Shown here: positions 18,360 through 26,388 of the stretch, one piece after another
How positions within the stretch are numbered: position 1 is the stretch's first letter
How the letters are laid out: each line of letters opens with the position of its first letter
From: an uncultured Roseovarius sp.
Lineage (GTDB): Bacteria; Pseudomonadota; Alphaproteobacteria; Rhodobacterales; Rhodobacteraceae
NCBI RefSeq assembly: GCF_947489715.1
Contig: NZ_CANLER010000002.1
Location: 723,737-787,736, forward strand
Length of the DNA stretch: 64,000 bases
Direction of reading: 5' to 3'
Notes under the pieces: model-generated
Databases searched by the model: none
Told to the model about the DNA's origin: nothing
Seen by the model: only the letters and a program-made list of their open reading frames with translations
Made by a program: the position numbers and the translations under genes

Positions 18360-18944
18360 ATGACAATGTTTCATGATGGAAACCGCAAGCTTCAGGATGC
18401 TTATGGCGGCAGGGCGGTCGCCGACCGCATCGTTGACATGGTCGAATCTTCTGAAATCAATGATGAGTTTCGCGATTTCATTCACGCCTGCCCGTTTTTC
18501 TTTCTTGCAAGTGCTGCCCATGAAAGCACTGATTGTTCGTTCAAAGGAGGTGCGCCGGGCTTTGTGCGCGTGACTGGACCTCGCCAGCTGATATTCCCGG
18601 ACTACGATGGCAACCGTATGTATAAATCCCTTGGGAATATCGTCGAGAACCCGAATGTTGGGCTTTTGTTTATGAATTTTGGCGCTGAAGAAGGGCAAGG
18701 CGCGCTTTTCCTGCGGGTTCGGATCAATGGACGCGCAAGCGTGCATGACGCGCATGAGGCGCTTGCAACCTATCCCGGTGCGCATCGTATCGTTGAGGTC
18801 GCGGTGGAACATATTTATCCAAACTGCCCTCGGTATGTGCCCGAAATGCAGATGGTGGCACCATCTCGTCATATCCCTGTGGACGACCGGAAACAGCCAA
18901 CCCCGGAATGGAAGAAGATTCCGCCAATCGCCGAATTGCTTTGA
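18360..18944 (+). CDS. Pyridoxamine 5'-phosphate oxidase-family protein
   Basis: A 194-residue split-barrel flavin-binding-fold protein. Typical segments are FRDFIHACPFFFLASA, GFVRVTGPRQLIFPDYDGNRMYKSLGNI and NPNVGLLFMNFG, as in the FMN/F420-binding PNPOx superfamily. The specific substrate is unknown; many members are general-purpose flavoproteins or heme-degradation-like enzymes. The start is ATG 18360, just after a GGGGGA stretch. It is convergent with the soxT-like gene, whose stop lies 24 bases away. A role in sulfur metabolism is suggested only by position. Confidence 0.78.
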   Translation: MTMFHDGNRKLQDAYGGRAVADRIVDMVESSEINDEFRDFIHACPFFFLASAAHESTDCSFKGGAPGFVRVTGPRQLIFPDYDGNRMYKSLGNIVENPNVGLLFMNFGAEEGQGALFLRVRINGRASVHDAHEALATYPGAHRIVEVAVEHIYPNCPRYVPEMQMVAPSRHIPVDDRKQPTPEWKKIPPIAELL

Positions 18945-18967
18945 GTCTGACCTTCACACCGCAATAA

Positions 18968-20032
18968 TCAACGGCCTGCTGTGAGCGATGGGAAGCCGGT
19001 GATCAGATGCCTTAGCCCAAGGGTTGCACCGGCAAATATCGCGGCGAAGGTGATCGGGGCGCTGAGCGCCATAACAGAAAACGCCGAAATCCCTTGGCCG
19101 ATGGTGCAGCCAAGCGCCAGAACCGCACCGAAACCCATGCAGATGGCACCGATGATCTGGCGTTTCAGCTCGCGTGGATCTTCGCAGGCCTCCCAGCGGA
19201 AATGTCCCTTGATGATGCTGCCGCAAAACGCGCCGGCCAATACGCCGAAGACCGATCCTACGCCGAAGCTGAGGCCGCCGCCGCTGGAGGTCATGAGGAA
19301 CAGCAGTGTTTCCCCAAGGGGCGCGGTGAAAGTGTGGCTGAGTACGGGTGTTATGCTGAAACGTTCAGCGCTGATCCAGTATGTACCAGCCCAGCCGCTG
19401 GCGATGGCGAGACCAACGAGTGCGCCCCAGACAACCGGACCGGGACGGGCACGAATGCTGCGGCTTGCAAGGGCGGCAAGAATGATTGCAAGGCTGATCA
19501 ATAGTCCGGCGCCTATGGTTGAAAGGCCAGTGACCGAGCCCAGTAGGGATGCGTAATCGCGGGTTCCAGGTGGCATCGAGGTTGCGGTGATCAGTTGGAT
19601 ACGCAGTCCTGCCAGCGCGCCAGACTGCATGAAATAGGCCGAAATGCCCATCACCAATACGATCACGAATGAGCGCAGATCGCCGCCGCCAAAACGGGCC
19701 AGTGCGCCGAAGCCGCAATTCCCGGCCAGGGACATGCCATAGCCGAACAGCAAGCCGCCGACGATGCTGGCGACGGGTGAAAACGGCAGCAGGTGGTAAA
19801 GCGTTCTGGACAGATCAAGCGCGTCCGCCGCGGCCAGCGAGAACGTCGCCAGTCCGGCGACACCGATCGCCAGAAACCACATGCGCAGGCGGATATCGCT
19901 GCCTTGGTAAAGGTAATCCTCGATCGCGCCTAGGGTGCAGAAACGCCCCAGCCGGGCCGCGAGGCCCAGAACCGCACCGCCGAGAAAGCCGAAGAGCGCG
20001 ACGAGCGTTGTATCGGATAGCACGTCAAACAT
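18968..20032 (-). CDS. YeeE/YedE-family sulfur transporter (SoxT-like)
   Basis: A 354-residue polytopic membrane protein with about nine to ten hydrophobic segments. The three cysteines that relay thiosulfate in the homologue TsuA have matching positions: Cys32 in GRFCTLG, Cys106 in AGNCGFG and Cys309 in LGCTIGQG. In Paracoccus the equivalent soxT sits upstream of soxR. It probably imports thiosulfate or another reduced sulfur compound, or a signal for SoxR. It shares the strand with soxR and soxS, 45 bases downstream of soxR. Confidence 0.85.
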   Translation of the reverse strand: MFDVLSDTTLVALFGFLGGAVLGLAARLGRFCTLGAIEDYLYQGSDIRLRMWFLAIGVAGLATFSLAAADALDLSRTLYHLLPFSPVASIVGGLLFGYGMSLAGNCGFGALARFGGGDLRSFVIVLVMGISAYFMQSGALAGLRIQLITATSMPPGTRDYASLLGSVTGLSTIGAGLLISLAIILAALASRSIRARPGPVVWGALVGLAIASGWAGTYWISAERFSITPVLSHTFTAPLGETLLFLMTSSGGGLSFGVGSVFGVLAGAFCGSIIKGHFRWEACEDPRELKRQIIGAICMGFGAVLALGCTIGQGISAFSVMALSAPITFAAIFAGATLGLRHLITGFPSLTAGR

Positions 20033-20077
20033 CTTCTTCCTCCGTATCGTTGGGGTTAACCCTTGCCTCTGGCTGAC

Positions 20078-20413
20078 CTAGTGGTCCTTGCAGAAAAGAT
20101 CATACACCACTTCGAGCACTCTGACCGCACGTGTGTCAGACAGGCTGTAATAGATCGCCTTGCCTTCGCGTCGCGGCTGCACCAGCCCTTCGCTGCGCAG
20201 GCGTGACAGTTGTTGCGACACGGCGGCCTGCCGCGAGGATAAAAGCTCCTCCAGCTCGGTTACGGATTTTTCGCCGCTGGCCAGATGACAGAGGATCATC
20301 AACCGGCCTTCGTGGCTGATCGCCTTGAGGAAATTTGACGCCTCGCAGGCGTTTTTCATCATCCGCGTGATTTCCGCGTCGGACATGTCGTTGGTGATGA
20401 CGGGCAGAGACAT
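20078..20413 (-). CDS. soxR: ArsR-type persulfide-sensing repressor SoxR
   Basis: A 111-residue winged-helix repressor. The recognition helix region is SSRQAAVSQQLSRLRSEGLV. Cys42 (LCHLASG) and Cys108 (LFCKDH) match the two cysteines that form a polysulfide bridge in SqrR/BigR-type regulators, so binding is probably lost when sulfane sulfur is present. Palindromes ATTC-N8-GAAT in front of soxS/soxV, soxX and the metallohydrolase pair are the expected targets. No metal-binding ArsR motif is present. It stands between soxS and the soxT-like gene. Confidence 0.92.
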   Translation of the reverse strand: MSLPVITNDMSDAEITRMMKNACEASNFLKAISHEGRLMILCHLASGEKSVTELEELLSSRQAAVSQQLSRLRSEGLVQPRREGKAIYYSLSDTRAVRVLEVVYDLFCKDH

Positions 20414-20523
20414 AAGGCAATCTTATCCGGGTTGGTCCAAGCATGCTTTATCCCGGCATGCAGTTTCGGGGCAATGGTGGGTGTTGGTCGATGCGTGGCG
20501 GATTTTATGATAAGACGACCGCA

Positions 20524-20895
20524 TCAGTTTGAAACCCGTGTTGCTTCGGGATGATCCTTGAGAAGCTTATCGAGGAGAAACCAGAAGAATTCGTCACCTG
20601 CATAGCCTTCGAGCCGACCCAGTTCCCGGCCCTGATCGACCAGAACGAAGGTTGGCGTAAAGACCGGTGGCGAAGAAAAGGCGATATCCGCTGGCAGATC
20701 GCGCAAGTCCACGCGGCGCAAAGGCGCGCGCTTGCCCTCGGACGTGTTGGGGTAGGCCGGGGCGATTTCGGCATCCCAGCGTTCACACCAATGGCAGCCG
20801 TCCTGTTCGACCATCACCAGTTCGGTCGCCAGTACATGCGTGGCCGCAAGGCAGCTCAGGGCGGTGGCGATCAGGGCTGTTCGCAGGGTCTGCAT
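20524..20895 (-). CDS. soxS: Periplasmic thioredoxin-like protein SoxS
   Basis: A 123-residue protein with a signal peptide (cleavage probably near residue 23) and a thioredoxin-like motif CHWC (Cys34, Cys37), followed by WDAEIAPAYPNTSEGK. In Paracoccus SoxS reactivates the SoxYZ carrier by reducing it, with electrons supplied by the membrane protein SoxV. It is divergent from soxV. A SoxR-type operator lies in the shared 76-base intergenic region, so both directions are probably repressed together. Confidence 0.9.
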   Translation of the reverse strand: MQTLRTALIATALSCLAATHVLATELVMVEQDGCHWCERWDAEIAPAYPNTSEGKRAPLRRVDLRDLPADIAFSSPPVFTPTFVLVDQGRELGRLEGYAGDEFFWFLLDKLLKDHPEATRVSN

Positions 20896-20905
20896 CGGTG
20901 CTCCA

Positions 20906-20947
20906 TTGACGGGCGTGTCATCTCAAAATATTCTCAAACTGGAATAT
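20906..20947 (+). promoter_or_regulatory. soxV promoter with overlapping SoxR-type operator
   Basis: TTGACG (20906-20911) and TATTCT (20929-20934) are 17 bases apart. The palindrome ATATTC-N8-GAATAT at 20928-20947 covers the -10 element. It matches the ATTC-N8-GAAT pattern known for SqrR/BigR-type repressors, so bound SoxR would block polymerase. It lies 25 bases before the soxV ATG and between the divergent soxS and soxV genes. Confidence 0.7.
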
Positions 20948-20971
20948 GTTCAAGCTTCACGAGGCCCCTTC

Positions 20972-21709
20972 ATGCTGGATGTCACGATTCTGAGCGCAAT
21001 CGCGGGGGGGCTGATCGTGTTTTTCTCGCCCTGCGTGTTGCCGATCGTACCATTCTACCTGAGCTATATGGCGGGCGCGTCGATGGGTGAGATCAGCGGC
21101 GATGGCACCCTGGCAGCGGGGGTGCGTCGGCGGGCGTTTCTGGCGTCGGTGATGTTTTCGCTGGGAATCATAACCGTATTCGTGCTGCTGGGCGCGGCGG
21201 CCTACGGGCTGAGCCAGGCATTCCGGTCGATGCAGACCGAGTTTCGTCTGGGGGCGGCGTTGATCGTCTTTGTGATGGGGCTGCATTTTCTGGGGGTGAT
21301 CCGCATCGGATTTCTGAACCGTGCCTTTCAGGTTGAGGCGGGCGAGACCCGGAACATGTCGGTCATGGGTGCCTATCTGGTCGGCTTGGCCTTTGCCGCC
21401 GGATGGACGCCCTGTGTCGGCGGGGTGCTGACGGCGGTGGTGTTTACCGCCAGCACCGAGGCGACGGCGCTGCGCGGACTGATGTTGCTGATCGTTTTTG
21501 GCGTGGCGATGACAGCGCCTTTCGTGGTGGCATCGCTTTTCATAGGGCCGTTCCTGAAATTCGCGGCGCGGTTTCGCAGGCATTTGCCTAAGGTCGAAAA
21601 GGCCATGGGCGCGCTGCTGATCCTGTTTGCGCTGCTGATTGCCACTGATAGTGTGAATTATATCGCCCAATGGATGCTTCGTGCTTTCCCGGCATTCCAG
21701 AACATTTGA
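20972..21709 (+). CDS. soxV: Membrane thiol-disulfide transporter SoxV (CcdA family)
   Basis: A 245-residue polytopic protein of the CcdA/DsbD type. The two conserved proline-flanked cysteines are Cys21 (FSPCVLP) and Cys148 (WTPCVGG). It carries electrons from cytoplasmic thioredoxin across the membrane to periplasmic SoxW and SoxS. The frame is open upstream into the soxS region, but ATG 20972 gives the normal N-terminus. It begins the plus-strand sox run, and soxW starts 13 bases after its stop. Confidence 0.92.
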   Translation: MLDVTILSAIAGGLIVFFSPCVLPIVPFYLSYMAGASMGEISGDGTLAAGVRRRAFLASVMFSLGIITVFVLLGAAAYGLSQAFRSMQTEFRLGAALIVFVMGLHFLGVIRIGFLNRAFQVEAGETRNMSVMGAYLVGLAFAAGWTPCVGGVLTAVVFTASTEATALRGLMLLIVFGVAMTAPFVVASLFIGPFLKFAARFRRHLPKVEKAMGALLILFALLIATDSVNYIAQWMLRAFPAFQNI

Positions 21710-21722
21710 GAGGAGACCCGTC

Positions 21723-22304
21723 ATGTTACGGAAACTGATATCGTTGCTGGCGCTGATCTGCGCGCCGATGCTGGCCGCCGCGGTCGAGATGGGCGATGAC
21801 GGCTTGCACAAGACCGATTGGATGCGCGATACGTTCAAGGATCTGCGCGAGGATTTGACCGAGGCCAATGACGAAGGCAAACGCCTGGCGCTGATCTTTG
21901 AACAGCGCGGCTGCATCTATTGCACCAAGATGCACAACGAGGTTTTCCCCCGCGACGAGATTGCCAGCTACATCAGGGATAATTTCTTTGTCGTGCAGCT
22001 GAACCTTTACGGCGATACCGAGGTGACCGATTTCGATGGCGAGATTCTGACCGAGAAACAGGCGGCACAGAAATGGGGATTATTGTTCACCCCGTCGATT
22101 CTGTTCCTGCCGGAAGAGGTGCCCGAAGGACAGACCGCACAGCAGGCTGCGGTAGCCTTGATGCCGGGCGCCTTTGGTGCCGGCACCACAATCGACATGT
22201 TTACCTGGGTCAACGAGAAACGGTATGAGCTTGATAACGGGGAGGATTTTCAGCGTTATCACGCCCGTCGTATCCAGGAGCGCGATAACGGATCGTTTGA
22301 TTGA
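21723..22304 (+). CDS. soxW: Periplasmic thioredoxin SoxW
   Basis: A 193-residue thioredoxin-fold protein with a signal peptide (about residues 1-20) and active site CIYC (Cys64, Cys67) in the context LIFEQRGCIYCTKMHNE. It receives electrons from SoxV. In Paracoccus it is not essential for thiosulfate oxidation but takes part in periplasmic redox balance. ATG 21723 is preceded by GAGAGGAGA. The soxX promoter region follows 20 bases after the stop. Confidence 0.9.
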   Translation: MLRKLISLLALICAPMLAAAVEMGDDGLHKTDWMRDTFKDLREDLTEANDEGKRLALIFEQRGCIYCTKMHNEVFPRDEIASYIRDNFFVVQLNLYGDTEVTDFDGEILTEKQAAQKWGLLFTPSILFLPEEVPEGQTAQQAAVALMPGAFGAGTTIDMFTWVNEKRYELDNGEDFQRYHARRIQERDNGSFD

Positions 22305-22325
22305 GCGCCGGTATTTGGGGTTAAT

Positions 22326-22379
22326 AAATTCGGATTTGCGAATTTAATCTTGCCCGCTCACGATTACGTGTCTTATGAT
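22326..22379 (+). promoter_or_regulatory. SoxR-type operator and candidate soxX promoter
   Basis: A palindrome TAAATTCG-N6-CGAATTTA (arms at 22325-22332 and 22339-22346) contains the ATTC-N8-GAAT core. Right after it come TTGCCC (22350-22355) and TATGAT (22374-22379), 18 bases apart. Transcription would start near 22386, shortly before the GGGAGGA ribosome site of soxX. This would drive the structural genes soxXYZABCDEF under SoxR control. Confidence 0.72.
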
Positions 22380-22412
22380 ATAACAAAAATTGAATATGTA
22401 CCGGGAGGACGC

Positions 22413-22886
22413 ATGCGAACAAGAATGACATTGGCCCTGGCCTTTGCGGTGTCGGCAGGGATGGCGACAGCCGCCGAGATTCCGCCGACAGGCGTGAGTT
22501 ACGAAGACGGCGCGGTTGCGGCATCACTCAGCGGGACGCCCGGAAACGTGGATGAAGGCCGCAAGATCGTCGGTAGCAAGAAGCTGGGCAATTGCGTGGC
22601 CTGCCACGCGGTCAGCGATCTGGCGGATGTGCCGTTTCACGGTGAAATCGGGCCACCGCTGGACGGCGCCGCCGATCGTTGGAGTGAGGCCGAGCTGCGG
22701 GGCATCGTGGCGAATGCCAAAATGATGTTCGACGGCACGATGATGCCGTCTTTCTATAAGACCGAAGGGTTCATCCGGCCCGGCAAGGCCTATACCGGCA
22801 AGGCTGCGGATGACACGTTTGGCCCACTTCTGTCTGCCCAGCAGATCGAGGACGTGGTGGCCTATCTGTCGACCCTCAAAGAATAA
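22413..22886 (+). CDS. soxX: Sox c-type cytochrome SoxX
   Basis: A 157-residue periplasmic mono-heme cytochrome, the small subunit of SoxXA. The signal peptide ends near residue 20. The heme site is CVACH (Cys61, Cys64, His65) and the probable sixth ligand is a methionine in GTMMPSF. SoxXA oxidatively joins thiosulfate to the SoxY cysteine. ATG 22413 follows a GGGAGGAC ribosome site. The frame is open upstream, but that part overlaps the promoter and lacks a signal sequence. Confidence 0.94.
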   Translation: MRTRMTLALAFAVSAGMATAAEIPPTGVSYEDGAVAASLSGTPGNVDEGRKIVGSKKLGNCVACHAVSDLADVPFHGEIGPPLDGAADRWSEAELRGIVANAKMMFDGTMMPSFYKTEGFIRPGKAYTGKAADDTFGPLLSAQQIEDVVAYLSTLKE

Positions 22887-22925
22887 CTTCCCGGTAACGT
22901 GGGACCAAGTTTCAGGAGCTTCAAT

Positions 22926-23342
22926 ATGGAACTGACAAGACGAAACGCCATGATCATGGGGGCCGGTGTCCTTGTGACATTCGGGCTGCCAATGTCTGCC
23001 ACGGCAGCGGGTGAAGATCAGATCGCCGCCTTTACCGGTGGTGCCGAGATGGGCGACAGCGGTATCACCCTGACCGCCCCGGAGATCGCGGAAAACGGCA
23101 ACACCGTCCCGATCGAAGTATCGGCCCCCGGTGCCGCCGAAATCATGGTGCTGGCGCTTGGCAATCCGACACCCAGCGTGGCGACATTCAAGTTCGGGCC
23201 ACTGGCGGCTTCGCAGGACGCCTCGACCCGTATCCGCCTGGCGGGCACGCAGGAAGTGGTGGCGATTGCGAAGATGGCGGATGGATCATTTGCCAAGGCA
23301 TCAAGCACCGTCAAAGTCACAATCGGCGGCTGCGGCGGCTAA
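22926..23342 (+). CDS. soxY: Sulfur carrier subunit SoxY
   Basis: A 138-residue carrier with an N-terminal TRRNAMIMGAG twin-arginine-type export signal. The protein ends in the swinging arm VTIGGCGG, with Cys136 as the attachment point of thiosulfate and sulfane intermediates. It works as a heterodimer with SoxZ, visiting SoxXA, SoxB and SoxCD in turn. ATG 22926 gives the export signal at the very N-terminus and follows CAGGAGCTT. Confidence 0.96.
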   Translation: MELTRRNAMIMGAGVLVTFGLPMSATAAGEDQIAAFTGGAEMGDSGITLTAPEIAENGNTVPIEVSAPGAAEIMVLALGNPTPSVATFKFGPLAASQDASTRIRLAGTQEVVAIAKMADGSFAKASSTVKVTIGGCGG

Positions 23343-23363
23343 GCTAATCAAGGAGATTACAAC

Positions 23364-23693
23364 ATGGCAAAAGGTGTAAAACCCCGCGTCAAAGTGCCCA
23401 AGACAGCAGCCGCTGGCGATACGATCACGATCAAGACGCTGATCAGCCACAAGATGGAAAGCGGCCAGCGCAAGGACAAAGAGGGCAACGTTATCCCGCG
23501 CTCGATCATCAACCGGTTCACCTGTGAGTTCAACGGTGAGAAGGTGGTGGATGTGACGATGGAGCCGGCGATTTCGACAAACCCGTATTTCGAGTTCGAA
23601 GCCAAGGTGCCCGAAGCCGGCGAGTTCAAGTTCACTTGGTATGACGACGATGGTTCGGTCTATGAAACGGCCAAGTCGATCGCTGTCGAATAA
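23364..23693 (+). CDS. soxZ: Sulfur carrier subunit SoxZ
   Basis: A 109-residue immunoglobulin-like protein without its own signal peptide. It is exported as a complex with SoxY by the Tat route. Typical segments are KGVKPRVKVPKTAAAGDTI, NRFTCEFNGEKV and FKFTWYDDDGSVYE. It stabilises SoxY and presents the carrier arm to partner enzymes. The ATG lies 21 bases after the soxY stop, with an AAGGAG site. Confidence 0.96.
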   Translation: MAKGVKPRVKVPKTAAAGDTITIKTLISHKMESGQRKDKEGNVIPRSIINRFTCEFNGEKVVDVTMEPAISTNPYFEFEAKVPEAGEFKFTWYDDDGSVYETAKSIAVE

Positions 23694-23717
23694 GCGCCGG
23701 CGTTCAGGGAGGAATAG

Positions 23718-24572
23718 ATGAATAAATATAATAAGATAGCGACTCTGGTCGGCGTCTGGGCTTTGTCGTCGAGTGCGGCAATGGCCGGCCCTGCGGATGA
23801 TACGCTGGTGCTGAACGAAGAAACCGAAATGGTGACGCGCACCGCCGCGCCAGCGCATCTTTCCGATGTGATGGACGAGGTGATTTCTGGCTGGCATTTC
23901 CGCGGCGTCGAAACCCGCGCGATGCAGGCGGATGATTTCGACAATCCCGGCATGATCTTTGTCGAACAGGCCCAGGAAGCCTGGGATACCGCCGATGGGT
24001 CCGAGGGGAAATCCTGCGCGTCCTGTCACGACGGAACCGAGTCGATGGCAGGCGTCAAGGCGGTCTATCCCAAGTGGAACGAGGCGGCCGGAGCGGTCCG
24101 CACGCTTGAGATGCAGATCAATGACTGCCGGGAAACCCGCATGGGCGCAGAGGCCTGGGATTATACCGGCGGCACGATGCAGAACATGGTGGCACTGATT
24201 GCCTCGGTGTCGCGGGGGATGCCTGTCAACGTGGCCATTGACGGCCCGGCGCAGTCGACCTGGGAACAGGGCAAGGAGCTGTATTACACCCGGACCGGTC
24301 AGCTGGAGATGAGCTGTGCCAATTGCCATGAAGACAATTATGGCAACATGATCCGGGCGGACCACCTGAGCCAGGGCCAGATCAACGGCTTTCCGGTCTA
24401 TCGTCTGAAAAACACCAAGCTGAATTCGGTGCATGCCCGGTTCAAGGGCTGTGTGCGGGATACACGGGCCGAGACCTATAAGCCCGGCAGCCCCGAGTTC
24501 ATCGCGCTGGAGCTTTATGTCGCGTCCCGCGGCAACGGCCTGTCGGTCGAAGGGCCGTCAATTCGTAACTGA
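23718..24572 (+). CDS. soxA: Sox diheme cytochrome SoxA
   Basis: The 284-residue large subunit of SoxXA with a signal peptide (about residues 1-23). It holds two heme-binding motifs, CASCH (Cys100, Cys103, His104) and CANCH (Cys200, Cys203, His204), so this is the diheme form. Cys245 in FKGCVRDTRAE is the cysteine that becomes the persulfide ligand of the active-site heme. It catalyses formation of the SoxY-thiosulfate bond. Ribosome site GGGAGGAA. Confidence 0.95.
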   Translation: MNKYNKIATLVGVWALSSSAAMAGPADDTLVLNEETEMVTRTAAPAHLSDVMDEVISGWHFRGVETRAMQADDFDNPGMIFVEQAQEAWDTADGSEGKSCASCHDGTESMAGVKAVYPKWNEAAGAVRTLEMQINDCRETRMGAEAWDYTGGTMQNMVALIASVSRGMPVNVAIDGPAQSTWEQGKELYYTRTGQLEMSCANCHEDNYGNMIRADHLSQGQINGFPVYRLKNTKLNSVHARFKGCVRDTRAETYKPGSPEFIALELYVASRGNGLSVEGPSIRN

Positions 24573-24579
24573 CAAACTG

Positions 24580-24609
24580 CCCCGCGCCGGATCATCGGTG
24601 CGGGGTTTT
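24580..24609 (+). other. Hairpin with short T-run between soxA and soxB
   Basis: CCCCGC pairs with GCGGGG, with an inner CCG/CGG extension, followed by TTTTG. It resembles a weak intrinsic terminator inside the sox operon. Partial termination or message processing could set the ratio of carrier and SoxXA to SoxB and SoxCD. Confidence 0.5.
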
Positions 24610-24664
24610 GTTTACCTGAAAACATTCAAAAAACCGCATGTGATTGCGGTGAGGACAGCAAACC

Positions 24665-26362
24665 ATGATCTCGCGGCGTGATTTTCTTCAGACCAGCATG
24701 GCGGCCACGGCCATTCTGGGTGCTTCCAGTTATGGCGAATGGGGCCGGTTGGCGGCGCAGCAGGCGCTGACACAGGATCAGCTGTTGCAGTTCGAGACAT
24801 TCGGCAACGTGTCACTGATCCACGTGACCGATATCCATGCCCAGATGAAGCCGATCTTTTTCCGAGAGCCGTCGATCAATATCGGTGTTGGCGACAACAA
24901 GGGTCATGTGCCGCATGTCACCGGGGCCGATTTCCGCAAGCTTTACGGCATCGAAGATGGCAGCCCGTCGCATTATGCGCTGACATCGGGTGATTTCACG
25001 GCGCTGGCGAAAGGGTATGGCCGTGTTGGTGGGCTGGATCGGGTGGCAACAGTGATCAATGCCATCCGCGCAGAGCGTCCCGATGCGCTGTTGCTGGATG
25101 GCGGCGATACTTGGCACGGCAGCTATACCTGCTATCACACCGAAGGTCAGGACATGGTCAACGTGATGAACGCGCTTGGGCCCGATGCGATGACCTTCCA
25201 TTGGGAATTCACCCTTGGATCCGAACGGGTGAATGAGATCGTCGAAGGGCTGCCCTTTGCCGCGCTGGGGCAGAATATCTTTGATGCCGAGTGGGATGAG
25301 CCAGCCGAGCTGTTCCCGCCCTACAAATTCTTCGAACGCGGCGGCGTCAAGATCGCGGTGATCGGGCAGGCTTTCCCGTACATGCCCATCGCCAATCCCG
25401 GCTGGATGTTCCCGGAATACGCTTTTGGCATCCGTGACGAACACATGCAGGAAATGGTCAATGAGGTCCGCAGCCAGGGCGCGGAGCTGGTGGTGTGCCT
25501 CAGTCATAACGGGTTTGACGTCGACAAGAAGATGGCGGGCATCGTGACCGGTATCGACGTGATCCTGTCGGGCCATACCCATGATGCCCTGCCCGAACCC
25601 GTGCTGGTGGGCGATACGATCATCGTCGCATCGGGCAGTAACGGCAAATTCGTCAGCCGTGTCGATCTGGATGTGCGTGATGGCCGGATGATGGGGTTTC
25701 GCCACAAGCTGATCCCGATCTTTTCGGACGTAATTGCACCCGATGCCGAAATGTCGGCCCTGATTGACGAACAGCGCGCGCCCTATCTGGATCAGCTCAG
25801 CGAAGTGATTGGCCAGACCGACAGCCTGCTTTACCGGCGGGGCAATTTCAACGGCACCTGGGATGACCTGATCTGTGACGCGCTGATTTCCGAACGCGAG
25901 GCGGATATCGCGTTGAGCCCTGGTGTCCGCTGGGGGCCGTCGATCCTGCCCGGGCAGGGCATCACCCGTGAGGATATCTGGAACGTCACCTCGATGACCT
26001 ATGGCGCGGCCTACCGTACCGGGATGACCGGGGAGTTTCTGCATGTGGTGCTGGAGGATGTGGCGGATAACCTCTTTAACCCGGATCCCTACTACCAGCA
26101 GGGCGGTGACATGGTGCGCACCGGCGGGCTGGGCTATCGCATCGACATCACCAAACCGCAGGGCAGCCGGATCACCGATCTGGTTCTGCTGAAAACCGGT
26201 GAGGCGATCGACCCGGCCAAAACCTATCAGGTGGCGGGCTGGGCCTCGGTCAATGAAGGGACCGAAGGACCGATGATCTGGGATGTGGTGGAAAACCACA
26301 TTCGCAATCGGGGTACGGTGTCGGTTGATCCCAATAACAGCGTTCAGGTCGTTGGCGCGTGA
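24665..26362 (+). CDS. soxB: Thiosulfohydrolase SoxB
   Basis: A 565-residue periplasmic enzyme that hydrolyses sulfate from SoxY-bound thiosulfate. It starts with a Tat signal (SRRDFLQTSMAAT). The dimanganese site motifs of the 5'-nucleotidase-like metallophosphatase fold are present: DIHAQMKP, GGDTWHGS, SHNGFDVD and SGHTHD. The C-terminal substrate domain follows from about residue 390. It sits between soxA and soxC in the canonical order. Confidence 0.96.
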   Translation: MISRRDFLQTSMAATAILGASSYGEWGRLAAQQALTQDQLLQFETFGNVSLIHVTDIHAQMKPIFFREPSINIGVGDNKGHVPHVTGADFRKLYGIEDGSPSHYALTSGDFTALAKGYGRVGGLDRVATVINAIRAERPDALLLDGGDTWHGSYTCYHTEGQDMVNVMNALGPDAMTFHWEFTLGSERVNEIVEGLPFAALGQNIFDAEWDEPAELFPPYKFFERGGVKIAVIGQAFPYMPIANPGWMFPEYAFGIRDEHMQEMVNEVRSQGAELVVCLSHNGFDVDKKMAGIVTGIDVILSGHTHDALPEPVLVGDTIIVASGSNGKFVSRVDLDVRDGRMMGFRHKLIPIFSDVIAPDAEMSALIDEQRAPYLDQLSEVIGQTDSLLYRRGNFNGTWDDLICDALISEREADIALSPGVRWGPSILPGQGITREDIWNVTSMTYGAAYRTGMTGEFLHVVLEDVADNLFNPDPYYQQGGDMVRTGGLGYRIDITKPQGSRITDLVLLKTGEAIDPAKTYQVAGWASVNEGTEGPMIWDVVENHIRNRGTVSVDPNNSVQVVGA

Positions 26363-26388
26363 CGCCCGGCTGAAAGGAGGTATGGAGC

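Noticed and set aside
24812..26299. A 495-residue open frame on the minus strand opposite soxB.
   Set aside because: His/Arg/Asp-rich shadow of a high-GC gene; soxB on the plus strand has all family motifs.
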